A program made the position numbers and the translations under genes. This document shows, piece by piece, positions 26,225-36,516 of a DNA stretch of 64,000 nucleotides. This stretch comes from Arthrobacter sp. H16F315. Its GTDB lineage: Bacteria > Actinomycetota > Actinomycetes > Actinomycetales > Micrococcaceae. The DNA lies in assembly GCF_024124825.1 (NCBI RefSeq), contig NZ_JAMXSS010000002.1, positions 3,472,001-3,536,000 of the forward strand, given 5' to 3'. Each line of letters begins with the position of its first letter. Position 1 is the stretch's first letter. The notes below the pieces were generated by a model. That model searched no databases. It saw nothing but the letters and a program-made list of their open reading frames with translations, and was not told the origin of the DNA.

Positions 26225-27100
26225 ATGAAGGTGAACGAAACTGAAGCCCTCGCGACCTCCCCGGACAACGTCATTGCCCATCCCTGGTCCCGCTACGTGG
26301 CCATGGGTGACTCCTTTACCGAGGGCATCGGCGACCCCGAACAGGCGAGTCCGGGTGGACACCGGGGCTGGGCGGACCGCGTGGCCGAGGAACTGAGCCG
26401 CGGCCACGACGGCTTCGCCTATGCCAACCTGGCCGTCAGGGGCCGTCTCCTGCAGCAGATCGTGGACCAGCAACTGGCGCATTGCCTGTCCCTGCGGCCC
26501 GACCTTGTGACCTTGTCCGCCGGCGGAAACGACCTGATCCGCCCCGGCGGAGACCCGGATGCCCTGGCCGAGAAACTGGATTCGGTGGTGCAGATCCTCG
26601 CCCTGGCCGGCGCCACAGTGGTCCTCTTCAACGGTCCCGACACCGGTTCCTCCGTACTGGGCCGGGTACGGAGCAAGGTGGCCATCTATAACGAGAACCT
26701 CCGCACCATCGCGGCCCGCCACGACGCCATCATCGCGGACATGTGGTCCCTGCGGCAGCTGAACGACCCGCAGATGTGGGATGCGGACCGGTTGCACTTC
26801 TCGCCGCTGGGCCATCACACCATCGCCGCCATGGTGCTGGAATCCCTCAACGTCGAACACACCCTGGAGCCCCTCTCCCCCAAGCCGCTGCCGCCGCAAA
26901 GCTGGCGGCAGGCCCGGTCCGGTGATCTGGTGTGGGCCCGTGAATACTTTGTGCCGTGGGTCGTCCGGCGGATCCGGCACCGTTCCTCCGGCGACGGCGT
27001 CACGGCCAAGCGCCCGCTCCCGGGGCCCGTCTTCGGACCCGGCATGCCGCTGGGGTCGGGCGAAGGCCCTCCCGGCACCGGCGAGCCCGTACGGTCCTGA
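26225..27100 (+). CDS. SGNH/GDSL-family hydrolase
   Basis: A 291-residue esterase-like hydrolase. Block I is AMGDSFTEGIGDP (nucleophile Ser), block II has the Gly in LAVRGRLLQ, block III GGNDLI, and block V DRLHFSPLGHH with the Asp/His pair. It has no signal peptide, so it probably acts in the cytoplasm. ATG at 26225 follows GGAAGAG. The tail of about 40 residues is Pro/Gly rich. Divergent from the esterase gene, with 83 bp between their starts. Confidence 0.92.
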   Translation: MKVNETEALATSPDNVIAHPWSRYVAMGDSFTEGIGDPEQASPGGHRGWADRVAEELSRGHDGFAYANLAVRGRLLQQIVDQQLAHCLSLRPDLVTLSAGGNDLIRPGGDPDALAEKLDSVVQILALAGATVVLFNGPDTGSSVLGRVRSKVAIYNENLRTIAARHDAIIADMWSLRQLNDPQMWDADRLHFSPLGHHTIAAMVLESLNVEHTLEPLSPKPLPPQSWRQARSGDLVWAREYFVPWVVRRIRHRSSGDGVTAKRPLPGPVFGPGMPLGSGEGPPGTGEPVRS

Positions 27101-27174
27101 CCGGCGCCCGGTCCCGGGCACCCCGGAACCGGTCTGCGCGTTAGGCTGGAAGGACACTTCCTGAAAGGCGTGCC

Positions 27175-27694
27175 GTGAACAGTCTGTTCTTTTGGATCAT
27201 CGTTTTGTCATTCCTGGTCCCGATGGCTATGCGCTACTACAAGAAGTCGGTGCGCGGCCGAAACCGGAACCAGGGTATGCCCGGCGGACTGCCGGACCGG
27301 TTCGGCAACTTCCCCGGCGCCGGTCCCGGCCCCGGCCAGCACCCCGGCCAGCAGGGAAACCCGCCGCGGGACGGCTTCACCCAGCGGGACTACTACGGCG
27401 GATTCGGACAGCTCGGCGCACCGCAGCCTCCCGCGAAGCAGGACTACCGCGCCCCGTATGAGGACAGCCCGGAGTACCTGAATCACCCGCCGCAGGCCGC
27501 GCCGCAGCAGCAATGGCAGCCGCCGGCGCCTGATTCCGACCCCGGTTCCGACCCCGGAGCCGTCGCCTCAACCGCCGGCGGCCCCGCAGGGCTTCCGGGC
27601 GCGCAAGCTCGCCGACCTGGACCAGCGGTACAGCGACGGCGAGCTCTCCATGGAGGACTACATGGCCCAGCGGGCCGAGATTATGAAGGGCTAG
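27175..27694 (+). CDS. membrane-anchored SHOCT-domain protein, frameshifted
   Basis: A small protein with an N-terminal membrane helix (NSLFFWIIVLSFLVPMAM), a Gly/Pro/Gln-rich middle and a C-terminal SHOCT domain (RKLADLDQRYSDGELSMEDY). The two halves lie in different frames. Removing one C from the run at 27540-27543 joins PAPDSDP to VPTPEPSPQPPAAPQGFRAR and gives 172 residues ending at TAG 27692-27694. Because both halves keep good codons, I take this as one gene with a one-base insertion. GTG at 27175 follows GAAAGG. Function unknown; its end overlaps the convergent isochorismatase gene by 14 bp. Confidence 0.78.
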
Positions 27695-28241
27695 CGAAGT
27701 CCACGTCGGCCGCGTTCACGGTTCCTGCGGTGCGCCCCGGAGCCCGGTGGTACCGCCAATAGAGATTCGTGTGGGCCACCACAAGTTCCGGCGGCGGCGC
27801 ACCAAATTCACTAAGGTCCTCGGTGGTGTGGGCGTCCGCCACCAAGGTGACGTCATATCCGCGGGTGATGGCACCGTGGAGGGTCGAGCGAATGCACTCG
27901 TCGGTCTGCGCTCCGGCCAGGAACAAACGGCCGATGCCGCGGCCGGCCAGCACTGACTCCAGGTCGGTCGCTTCGAAGGCGTCGCTGTACTCCTTGGGCA
28001 CCAGAGGCTCCGCCTCGCCCCGGACGAGCTCGGGAACATAGCGCCAGCCTGCGCTGCCGCTCGGGAGTTCCGCCCCGCTGTGCTGCACCCAGACGACCGC
28101 CGCCCCGGCGTCGCGCGCCTTGTCCACGAGGGTGGCGATGGCCGCGATGACGTCGTCGCGGCGGTAGGCCGCCGCGACGACGTCGAGCTGCATGTCCACG
28201 ACGACCAGGGCCGAGTTGGGCCGGTTCTCAAGCGTGCTCAT
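27681..28241 (-). CDS. isochorismatase-family cysteine hydrolase
   Basis: A 186-residue hydrolase. The family triad is visible: Asp in ALVVVDMQLDV, Lys in LVPKEYSDAFEATDLE, and Cys in AGAQTDECIRSTLHGA. The substrate may be an amide such as nicotinamide or a related small molecule; isochorismate itself is not implied. It starts 9 bp after mmsA and so ends the mmsB-mmsA unit. Its 3' end overlaps the SHOCT gene on the other strand. Confidence 0.88.
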   Translation of the reverse strand: MSTLENRPNSALVVVDMQLDVVAAAYRRDDVIAAIATLVDKARDAGAAVVWVQHSGAELPSGSAGWRYVPELVRGEAEPLVPKEYSDAFEATDLESVLAGRGIGRLFLAGAQTDECIRSTLHGAITRGYDVTLVADAHTTEDLSEFGAPPPELVVAHTNLYWRYHRAPGRTAGTVNAADVDFASPS

Positions 28242-28250
28242 AAGCCGACT

Positions 28251-29735
<1,485 letters not shown>

Positions 29736-29765
29736 GGGGAGGATCTCTTTCTAAAAGGTTTAGGG

Positions 29766-30668
29766 CTACTTGGCGGACTCGAACGAGCCGTCAACCAGCT
29801 TGACGATTGCGGAGCAGTCCGTGCCGGACTGGCCGCCGTCGATGAGCCGCTGGAAAAGCTGCTGGACGTGCTCGCCGATCTCCAGCGGCGTGCCGGTGTC
29901 GCGGGCGGCGCTGATGGCCAGGCCGATGTCCTTGTTGGCGAGCTCGGCGGTGAACGTCGGCGCGAAGTCGTTGTTCGAGGCGGCGGTGGGCACGACGCCG
30001 GCCACCGGGTACCAGGTCCGCAGCGCCCAGCTGTCGCCGGAGGAGACGGAGGCGATGTCCCAGAAGACCTGCTTGTCCAGGCCCAGACGGTCCGCGAGCA
30101 CCGCGCCCTCGGCCGTTGAGGCGAGGTTGATAAAGAGCATCAGGTTGTTGCAGATTTTGGCGGCCTGGCCGGTGGTGGCGCCGCCGGTGGGGATGATGTT
30201 CGCCGCCATCGGCTTGATGTATTCGGTGGCGTCGGCCACCGCGCCGGCCTCCCCGCCGATCATAAACGTCAACGTGGCGGCCTTCGCGCCGCTCATGCCG
30301 CCGGAGACGGGCGCGTCGACAAAGCGGAAGCCCGCCGCAGCGGCGGCGTCGTGCAGGGCCTGGGCCGAGGCGATGTCGATCGTGGAGGAGTCCACCAGCA
30401 GGGTCTTGGTGTCGGCGTGGGCCAGCACGCCGTCTTCGCCCAGGTACACGGCGCGGGCATGTTCGCCCTTGGGAAGCATGGTGAACACAACGTCGGCGCC
30501 GTCAACCGCGTCGGCGATGCTTCCGGCGGGCTTGACACCGCCTGCGGCGGCGGTGGCAACGGCCTCAGGGTTGAGGTCGAAACCGCGGACGTTGTGGCCG
30601 GCCGCGGCGAGGTTCACGGACATGGACCCGCCCATGTTCCCCAGTCCGATCCAGGCGATAACTGCCAT
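29766..30668 (-). CDS. mmsB: 3-hydroxyisobutyrate dehydrogenase
   Basis: NAD-dependent oxidation of 3-hydroxyisobutyrate to methylmalonate semialdehyde in valine catabolism. The Rossmann motif is IGLGNMGGSMSVNLAAAG, the substrate segment DAPVSGGMSGA, and the catalytic Lys lies in TTGQAAKICNNLM (about residue 170). Start chosen at ATG 30668 (MAVIAWIG) because AAAGGAG precedes it; the upstream in-frame ATG is not so supported. 300 residues, normal size. First gene of mmsB-mmsA, divergent from a LysR regulator 176 bp away. Confidence 0.96.
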   Translation of the reverse strand: MAVIAWIGLGNMGGSMSVNLAAAGHNVRGFDLNPEAVATAAAGGVKPAGSIADAVDGADVVFTMLPKGEHARAVYLGEDGVLAHADTKTLLVDSSTIDIASAQALHDAAAAAGFRFVDAPVSGGMSGAKAATLTFMIGGEAGAVADATEYIKPMAANIIPTGGATTGQAAKICNNLMLFINLASTAEGAVLADRLGLDKQVFWDIASVSSGDSWALRTWYPVAGVVPTAASNNDFAPTFTAELANKDIGLAISAARDTGTPLEIGEHVQQLFQRLIDGGQSGTDCSAIVKLVDGSFESAK

Positions 30669-30804
30669 GGCATAAGCTCCTTTGCTTTGGGTCATCCCGT
30701 GCGCGCCGCCAAACGCAGCGCCCGGGTTCCGGCCGTGGCCGGATGCTCAGTGTTAAACATCACACCCCTGCTACAGTGCAATCAAGGGAAAAAACCACAG
30801 ATGC

Positions 30805-30824
30805 TATGTGCACGGATGCACATA
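30805..30824. promoter_or_regulatory. palindromic operator at the LysR promoter
   Basis: TATGTGCA-CGGA-TGCACATA is a perfect 8-4-8 inverted repeat, 21 bases before the LysR ATG and 137 before mmsB. The layout fits autoregulation, with control of the divergent mmsB as a second effect. The site is seen; the factor is inferred. Confidence 0.65.
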
Positions 30825-30844
30825 CTTAGTCGCGAGGGAGACCC

Positions 30845-31750
30845 ATGGACGTGAGGCGGCTGCCGAGCCCGGACGATCTGCTGATCCTGCTGACGGTAGC
30901 CCGGCTGGGCCGGTTCAATGCGGTGGCAGAGACCCTCGGCACAACCCACACAACCATCTCCCGCCGCATCCTGGCGCTGGACAAACAGCTGGGCGGGCGC
31001 ACCCTTGAGCGGAGTCCGCACGGCTGGGAACTGACGGACCTTGGCAACGAGGCCGTGGCCGCCGCCGAGGCGATCGAGGGCACCCTCGGTGCGCTCACAA
31101 ACCGCATCGCGCAGTCCGAAGACGTACTCTCGGGCCTGGTCCGGGTCAGCACACCCGACGGCTTCGGGGCAGAATTCGTTGCACCGGCGCTCGTCCGGAT
31201 GCAACGTCAGCATCCGCTGCTGAACGTCGAAATGCTCAGCGCCACGCGCAAGGTCAGCCGGAACCGCTCCGGCGTGGACCTGGAGGTGGTGGTCGGCAAC
31301 CTCGATGTCAGCAATGCGCAGCCCATTTTCCTGGCCAACTACTTTCTCCGGCTGTACGCCAGCCCGCAGTACGCCCGGGACCGCGGACTTCCGGTGACGC
31401 TCGACGACGTCCGGCAGCATGGTTTTGTGTCCTACGTCGAATCGGCGCTGCAGGTCGCCGAACTTGGCCACCGCTCCACCCAGCTTCCCGTCCCGCGGTC
31501 CAGCTTCCAGGCCACCAGCATCTTTGCCCAGCTGGAGGCGGTCCGCCGGGGTGCGGGCATCGGGCTGTTGCCGAACTTCCTGGCGGTCGGCGACCCCGGC
31601 TTTGTGCCGGTCCTGCCGGCGGACTTCCAGCGCCAACTTCCGATCTGGGCGGTGGCCCGCGCGGAATCGCTGCGCTCCGCGCCGGTGCAGGCCGTCCTGG
31701 CGGCCGTCCGGACCGAGATCTCCGAGCGCCAGGATGTCCTGCTGGGCTGA
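30845..31750 (+). CDS. LysR-family transcriptional regulator
   Basis: A 301-residue LTTR. The winged HTH covers about residues 10-65 (LLILLTVARLGRFNAVAETL, THTTISRRILALDKQLGG), followed by the effector-binding domain. It is divergent from mmsB-mmsA and is the natural candidate to control valine-degradation genes, possibly sensing 3-hydroxyisobutyrate or a related acid. ATG at 30845 with GAGGGAG before it. A perfect palindrome sits just upstream. Convergent with the MHS transporter; a strong hairpin separates them. Confidence 0.93.
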   Translation: MDVRRLPSPDDLLILLTVARLGRFNAVAETLGTTHTTISRRILALDKQLGGRTLERSPHGWELTDLGNEAVAAAEAIEGTLGALTNRIAQSEDVLSGLVRVSTPDGFGAEFVAPALVRMQRQHPLLNVEMLSATRKVSRNRSGVDLEVVVGNLDVSNAQPIFLANYFLRLYASPQYARDRGLPVTLDDVRQHGFVSYVESALQVAELGHRSTQLPVPRSSFQATSIFAQLEAVRRGAGIGLLPNFLAVGDPGFVPVLPADFQRQLPIWAVARAESLRSAPVQAVLAAVRTEISERQDVLLG

Positions 31751-31759
31751 GCCCGGCGG

Positions 31760-31812
31760 CCAACAACAACGGCCCTTGTCCCCGCGGTGCGGGGACAAGG
31801 GCCGTTGTTGTT
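31760..31812. terminator. bidirectional terminator, 24-bp perfect stem
   Basis: Arms 31760-31783 and 31789-31812 are fully complementary around a 5-nt loop. The sequence opens CAACAACAACGG and ends in its complement. Convergent genes end on both sides (31750 and 31858), so it can stop both transcripts. It is unrelated in sequence to the three-copy palindrome family. Confidence 0.9.
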
Positions 31813-31857
31813 GCTGCTATTTCGTTGCAGTTACTTCTTGCAGTTACTTCTTGCCCG

Positions 31858-33240
31858 TTAGTTCTTGCCCGCGGCGAGGAGGTCGGCGGTGCCCCGGGCG
31901 TCGGCGGCGTCGACGTCGTGGAGCGAGATGCCGCGGGTTTCCTTGAGGAAGTACACCGCCACAATCGTGACCAGGCAGGCGCCGAGCAGGTAGATGGCCA
32001 CCGGGGTGGAGGACTTGAACGTGCTCAGCAGCGAGGCGGCGATGATCGGAGCCATCGATCCGGCCACGATCGAGGTGACCTGGTAGCCGAGCGAGACGCC
32101 CGAGTAGCGCATCCGGGTGGGGAACATCTCGGCCATAATGGCAGGCTGGCCGGCATACATCAGTGCGTGGAAGAGCAAGCCGATGGTGATGGCGGCCAGG
32201 ATGATGATGTCGTTTTTGGTGTCCATCATCGGGAAGGCGAAGAAGCCCCAGGTGCCGCCCAGGATGGCGCCGGCCATGTAGACCGGTTTGCGGCCGAGGC
32301 GGTCCGACAGGCGGCCGACCATCGGAACCACGGCGAAGTGGACAACGTGTGCGACGAGCAGCAGCAGCAGGATCCGTGAGGTGTCAGTCTGGACAACCAC
32401 CTTCAGGTACGTGATCGAGAAGGTGACGACCAGGTAGTAGAGGATATTCTCCGCGAAGCGCAGGCCCATGGCGGTGAACACGCCGCGCGGGTACCGGCGG
32501 AAGACTTCGCCCACGCCGTAGCCCTTCTTCTCGACGGTGACTTCCTTCTGGGCCTCCAGGAAGATGGGGGCGTCGGTGACCTTGGTCCGGATGTAGTAGC
32601 CGATCAGCACAATCACCGCGGAGAGCCAGAAGGCCACGCGCCAGCCCCAGCTGAGGAAGTCCGCGGAGGACAGCGTCGAGGAGAGGATGAACAGCACCGC
32701 AGTGGCCAGCAGGTTGCCCAGCGGAACAGCGGACTGCGGCCAGCTGGCCCAGAAGCCGCGGGATTTGTTCGGGCTGTGCTCCGCGACGAGGAGGACTGCG
32801 CCGCCCCATTCACCGCCGACGGCGAAGCCCTGGGCGAACCGCAGGAACACGAGGAGGGCCGGAGCCCAGTAGCCGATCTGCTGGAAGGTCGGCAGGCAGC
32901 CCATCAGGAAGGTGGCAACGCCGACCAGGATGATGCTGAGCTGGAGCAGCTGCTTGCGGCCGAACTTGTCGCCGAAGTGCCCAAACACGATGCCGCCGAT
33001 GGGGCGGGCAACGAAGCCAACTGCATAGGTGAGGAAAGCTGCGATGATACCGTCCAGCTCCGAGCCGGAGTTGGGGAAGAAGGTCTTGCCGAAGACGAGG
33101 GTCGCCGCGGAGGCGTAGAGGAAAAACTCATACCACTCGACGACCGTGCCGGCCATGGAGGCCGCGACTACTTTTTTGAGGCCGGACGTCTTGACGTCGG
33201 GCTCTTCTGCGCGCCGTGCGGCCGCGTTTTCCGTGCTCAT
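31858..33240 (-). CDS. MHS-family (ProP/shikimate type) MFS symporter
   Basis: A 460-residue, 12-helix proton symporter. The loop 2-3 signature ARPIGGIVFGHFGDKFGRK and the first-helix motif GTVVEWYEFFLY mark the metabolite:H+ symporter branch. Likely substrates are organic acids or osmolytes, not determinable here. The start is ATG 33240 (MSTENAAARR) with AAGGAG upstream; the open frame goes 27 codons further but lacks a site. It stands near the valine genes but on its own transcript, and ends against the convergent LysR gene. Confidence 0.9.
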   Translation of the reverse strand: MSTENAAARRAEEPDVKTSGLKKVVAASMAGTVVEWYEFFLYASAATLVFGKTFFPNSGSELDGIIAAFLTYAVGFVARPIGGIVFGHFGDKFGRKQLLQLSIILVGVATFLMGCLPTFQQIGYWAPALLVFLRFAQGFAVGGEWGGAVLLVAEHSPNKSRGFWASWPQSAVPLGNLLATAVLFILSSTLSSADFLSWGWRVAFWLSAVIVLIGYYIRTKVTDAPIFLEAQKEVTVEKKGYGVGEVFRRYPRGVFTAMGLRFAENILYYLVVTFSITYLKVVVQTDTSRILLLLLVAHVVHFAVVPMVGRLSDRLGRKPVYMAGAILGGTWGFFAFPMMDTKNDIIILAAITIGLLFHALMYAGQPAIMAEMFPTRMRYSGVSLGYQVTSIVAGSMAPIIAASLLSTFKSSTPVAIYLLGACLVTIVAVYFLKETRGISLHDVDAADARGTADLLAAGKN

Positions 33241-33420
33241 TTCGACTCCTTTGGCATCGTCTTCGACGCCTCGTGGACCATTGGGAGGAGGGCGCCTGTG
33301 AGGTGAGACACGCGGCGCCATTCCCCACGAGTATGTCCGGTTCCGGCCCGGGCCTCAACGGCCATTAGTGCAGAGCGCATCTGCAAAAGTGCACACCCGG
33401 GGCGGCTTTTGGCTGCTGGA

Positions 33421-34597
33421 CTACCCGAAGAAGTGCTGTCGGAGCTGGGTGTTGAGCTGCCCGATCTCGGTCAGGAAGCCGTCGTGGCCGATGGGCGCCT
33501 CTATGGTGTGCACCGCAACGTCGCCCGGCAGGGCAGCCGCGAGCGCCCGGGACTGGTCCGGGAAGTACAGCCGGTCCGAGTCGACGGCCGCCACAAGGAA
33601 AGCCGCCGTAGCCGGGGCCAGCGCTTCGGTCAGCGCGCCGCGGCCCCGGCAGACGTCATGGCTCATCAGCGCCTCGGTGATGGCGATGTAGCTGTTCGCA
33701 TCGAAGCGGCGGACCAGCTTGTTGCCCTGGTGGTCCAGGTAGCTCTCCACCTGGTAACGCCCGCGCCCGGCGAGTGACCCGGCACGCAGCGGAGCCTCGG
33801 AGTCCTGGGCGTTCCGGCCGAAGCGTCCATCAAGCTCTGCGGCCGAACGATAGGTGATATGCGCTATCCGCCGGGCCAGGGCCAGTCCCGCCTCCGGCCC
33901 GGGACCGCCGTAGTAATCGCCGCCGTTGAAGTTGGGGTCCTGCCGGATGGCGAGTGTTTGCGCCTGGGCGAAGGCAATCTGCTCGGCGGTGCTGCTGGCT
34001 CCGATTGAAATAACCCCGCAGCGCCGGACCCGGTCCGGGTAGCTGACGGCCCATTCGAGGGCACGCGCCCCGCCCAGGGAACCGCCGAGCACCGCGTACC
34101 AGCTCCGGATTCCCAGCGCGTCCGCGAGCCGGGCCTCGGCGTCGGTGGTATCGCGCAGCGTTACCAGCGGGAACCGTGAGCCCCAGGGCTTCCCGTCGGG
34201 TGCCGTCGATGAGGGTCCGGTGGAGCCGTAGCAGCCGCCCAGGATATTGATCGAGACGACGAAGTACTTCCCCGTGTCCACCGGGGCGCCCGGGCCCGCG
34301 AGCTGCTCCCACCAGCCCGGTTCCGCACTGGCGCCGCGCGTGACGTGGGTGTCCCCGTCAACGCGTGCTCGATCAGCACGGCATTGGAGCGTTCAGCGTT
34401 GAGGGTCCCCATGTTTCGTAGCCGAGGGTGGCGTCCGGCAGCCGGGCACCGGATTCGAGCACCAGGTCACCGATCCGAAGGTACCGGACGGTTCCGTCCG
34501 GCACAGCCGCGCCGTCCGCGGCGACGCTGCCGCCGGGGTCCGGGGCATGGGAGGTCTTGCTTGCGGATTCACCCTGGCGGGTGGCGGCAATCGTCAT
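33421..34597 (-). CDS. metX: homoserine O-acetyltransferase, two frameshifts
   Basis: Acetylates homoserine with acetyl-CoA for methionine synthesis. The ATG at 34597 begins MTIAATRQGE. The protein is spread over three frames: TLGYETWG, then TLNAERSNAVLIEHALTG, then DTHVTRGASAEPGWW to the end. Each join is restored by one extra G on the minus strand in a run of four (plus-strand CCCC at 34407-34410 and 34353-34356), giving 392 residues. Catalytic signs are GGSLGGARALEW (Ser), DSDRLYFPDQ (Asp) and GHDGFLTE (His). Preceded by a SAM-IV type riboswitch. Two independent indels in a gene still under a riboswitch suggest sequence errors. Confidence 0.92.
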
Positions 34598-34639
34598 GTG
34601 AGGACCTAACTTCGCGCTTGCCCGCCGGCAGCTCACCGG

Positions 34640-34728
34640 CAGGCCAGGTCTTCACCCGGGGCACCCCGCCGCAAATGGAGGGTTGCCGGCCAGCAAGCCG
34701 GGGCTGTCGCTGGCACTCATGACCTCCC
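34640..34728 (-). ncRNA. SAM-IV type riboswitch controlling metX
   Basis: On the minus strand the leader reads GGTCATGAGTGCCAGCGAC, then CCCCGGCTTGCTGGCCGGCA, ACCCTCC, and GGGGTGCCCCGGGTGA-GACC. This is the conserved SAM-IV layout known from actinobacterial methionine genes, with GGTC/GACC closing the P1 stem (34724 and 34647). A GC-rich hairpin (about 34616-34645) follows and could act as expression platform. It should shut off metX when S-adenosylmethionine is high. Confidence 0.9.
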
Positions 34729-34803
34729 CTGAGTGTACGAAATGCCGGCGCCCGGTGGCGAAGAATGTGACGCCCGTGTGACTTCCCCCCGGGTAACGGT
34801 TGG

Positions 34804-36120
34804 TCAGACGGTCTTGGCGGCGCGGAAACCGGCATCCAGGTCGGCGAGGATATCATCGATGTGCTCCAGGCCCACGGAGAGCCGCACCAGGCCGGGGTTC
34901 ACCCCGGCGACGACCTGCTGCTCCGGCGAGAGTTGGCTGTGTGTGGTCGACGCCGGGTGAATGACCAGCGAGCGCACATCGCCGATATTGGCGACGTGCG
35001 AGTGCAATTCCAGCGCGTCCACAAAGCTCTTGCCGGCCTCGGCTCCGCCGGCGATGTTAAAGGACACAACGGCGCCGGTCCCCTTCGGTCCGTACTTGCG
35101 GCCGCGCTCGAACCAAGGGCTGGACGGCAGGCCGGCATAGGCGACGGATTCGACGTCGTCCCTGGCCTCCAGCCATTCGGCGACCCGGCCGGCGTTGGCA
35201 ACGTGCCGCTCCATCCGCAGGCTCAGGGTCTCGATGCCTTGGGCGATAAGGAAGGCGTTGAACGGGGACACCGCAGAGCCCAGGTCGCGCAACAACTGCA
35301 CACGCGCCTTGAGGATATAGGAGAGGTTCGCGCCGAGGGCACCGTCCGCGCCGAGGTCCCGGGCGTAGACCAGCCCGTTGTAGCTGGGATCCGGGGTGTT
35401 GAAGCCGGGGAACCGTTCCGGGTCCTTGCCGAAGTCGAAATTGCCCGAGTCCACTATCACGCCGGCGATCGCCGTTCCATGGCCGCCAAGGTACTTGGTG
35501 GCCGAATGCACCACAATGTCCGCACCCCACTCGATCGGCCGGATAAGGTACGGCGTGGAGAGGGTGTTGTCTACGATCAGCGGGACACCGGCCGCGTGGG
35601 CCACCTGGGAGATGCCCTCAAGATCCAGCACGTCCTGGCGCGGGTTGGAGACCACTTCGCCAAAAAAGAGCTTGGTATTGGGCTGCACGGCGTCACGCCA
35701 CTGCGCCAGGTTGTCCGGGTCCGCCACGAAGGTCACGGAAATGCCAAACTTCTTCAGTGTGTGCGCCAGCAGGTTGTAAGTACCGCCGTAAAGGCTGGGA
35801 CTTGCCACCACGTGGTCTCCGGCTTCGGCGACATTCAGGATGGCCAGGGTCTCCGCCGCCTGTCCGGAGCTCAGCAGCAGAGCCGCGAGTCCGCCTTCCA
35901 GGCTGGCAACCCGCTGCTCCACGGCATCCTGGGTGGGGTTGCCGATCCTGGTGTAAATGGGGGCCAGCTCCGCCAGGGCAAAGCGGTTCGCGGCACTCTC
36001 GGCGCTGGGGAACACAAACGACGTCGTCTGGTAAATCGGCAGCGAGCGGGCGCCGGTGGCGCTGTCGGGCTCCTGGCCGGCATGGATCTGACGGGTTTCG
36101 AAGGACCAGGCACTGGACAT
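34804..36120 (-). CDS. metY: O-acetylhomoserine sulfhydrylase
   Basis: PLP enzyme that turns O-acetylhomoserine plus sulfide into homocysteine. 438 residues. PLP-lysine segment: VHSATKYLGGHGTAIAG (Lys near residue 210). Substrate and cofactor contacts: SSGQAAETLAI and VDNTLSTPYLIRPIE. The start is ATG 36120 (MSSAWSFETRQIHAGQ) with AAGGAG upstream. It uses the product of MetX, whose gene follows 207 bp downstream on the same strand. Each has its own SAM-IV leader, so they are separately controlled. Confidence 0.96.
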   Translation of the reverse strand: MSSAWSFETRQIHAGQEPDSATGARSLPIYQTTSFVFPSAESAANRFALAELAPIYTRIGNPTQDAVEQRVASLEGGLAALLLSSGQAAETLAILNVAEAGDHVVASPSLYGGTYNLLAHTLKKFGISVTFVADPDNLAQWRDAVQPNTKLFFGEVVSNPRQDVLDLEGISQVAHAAGVPLIVDNTLSTPYLIRPIEWGADIVVHSATKYLGGHGTAIAGVIVDSGNFDFGKDPERFPGFNTPDPSYNGLVYARDLGADGALGANLSYILKARVQLLRDLGSAVSPFNAFLIAQGIETLSLRMERHVANAGRVAEWLEARDDVESVAYAGLPSSPWFERGRKYGPKGTGAVVSFNIAGGAEAGKSFVDALELHSHVANIGDVRSLVIHPASTTHSQLSPEQQVVAGVNPGLVRLSVGLEHIDDILADLDAGFRAAKTV

Positions 36121-36516
36121 CGGGACACTCCTTAGGGGAGCGGGCACAGCCTGACCCTGGGCACCGTGGCCCGGGCCCGTGCTGGCGCCGCGCTTGCCTC
36201 CCGGCGGGCGCCGGACGGCCAGGTCCTCACCCGGGGCACCCCACCGCGATACGAGGGTTGCCGGCCAGCAAGCCGGGGCTGTGCGCTGGCACTCATGACC
36301 TCACCCCAGTCTAGGAACCGGTTGCAGGCGGTGGATAGCTTTGTGACAAAGATGAAGCTGGCCCGGCCGCGGCGCTGCTGATGCCATGCCAATGCGGCCA
36401 CGTGTGCTGCCGAGAGTGTGGCCTAGAGTGTGGCCGGAACAGTCCGGATCCGACCCCAACTGCCAGTAAGGGTACCCTAAGCTGAGAGGCGCATCACAAA
36501 GTGCCAAGATGATGGC
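36121..36516. other. 396-bp divergent region between metY and the VOC gene
   Basis: Besides the SAM-IV leader (36220-36302), this gap must hold the metY promoter (minus strand, above 36302) and the VOC promoter. A 10-bp direct repeat GAGTGTGGCC occurs twice near 36414-36435. No other gene or structure is evident. Confidence 0.5.
36220..36302 (-). ncRNA. SAM-IV type riboswitch controlling metY
   Basis: A second copy of the SAM-IV pattern on the minus strand: GGTCATGAGTGCCAGCGCAC, CCCCGGCTTGCTGGCCGGCA, ACCCTCG, and GGGGTGCCCCGGGTGA-GGACC. The closing stem pairs 36297-36300 with 36222-36225. It lies about 100 bp upstream of the metY start. Very close in sequence to the metX leader, so both respond to the same ligand. 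Confidence 0.9.

Noticed and set aside
29770..30675. 301-codon plus-strand frame opposite mmsB
   Set aside because: Shadow of the dehydrogenase gene; no domain.
31760..31812. Perfect 24-bp palindrome as a fourth member of the dispersed family
   Set aside because: Its CAACAACAACGGCCC arms do not contain the CTCGCAG core of the other three; it fits an ordinary bidirectional terminator.
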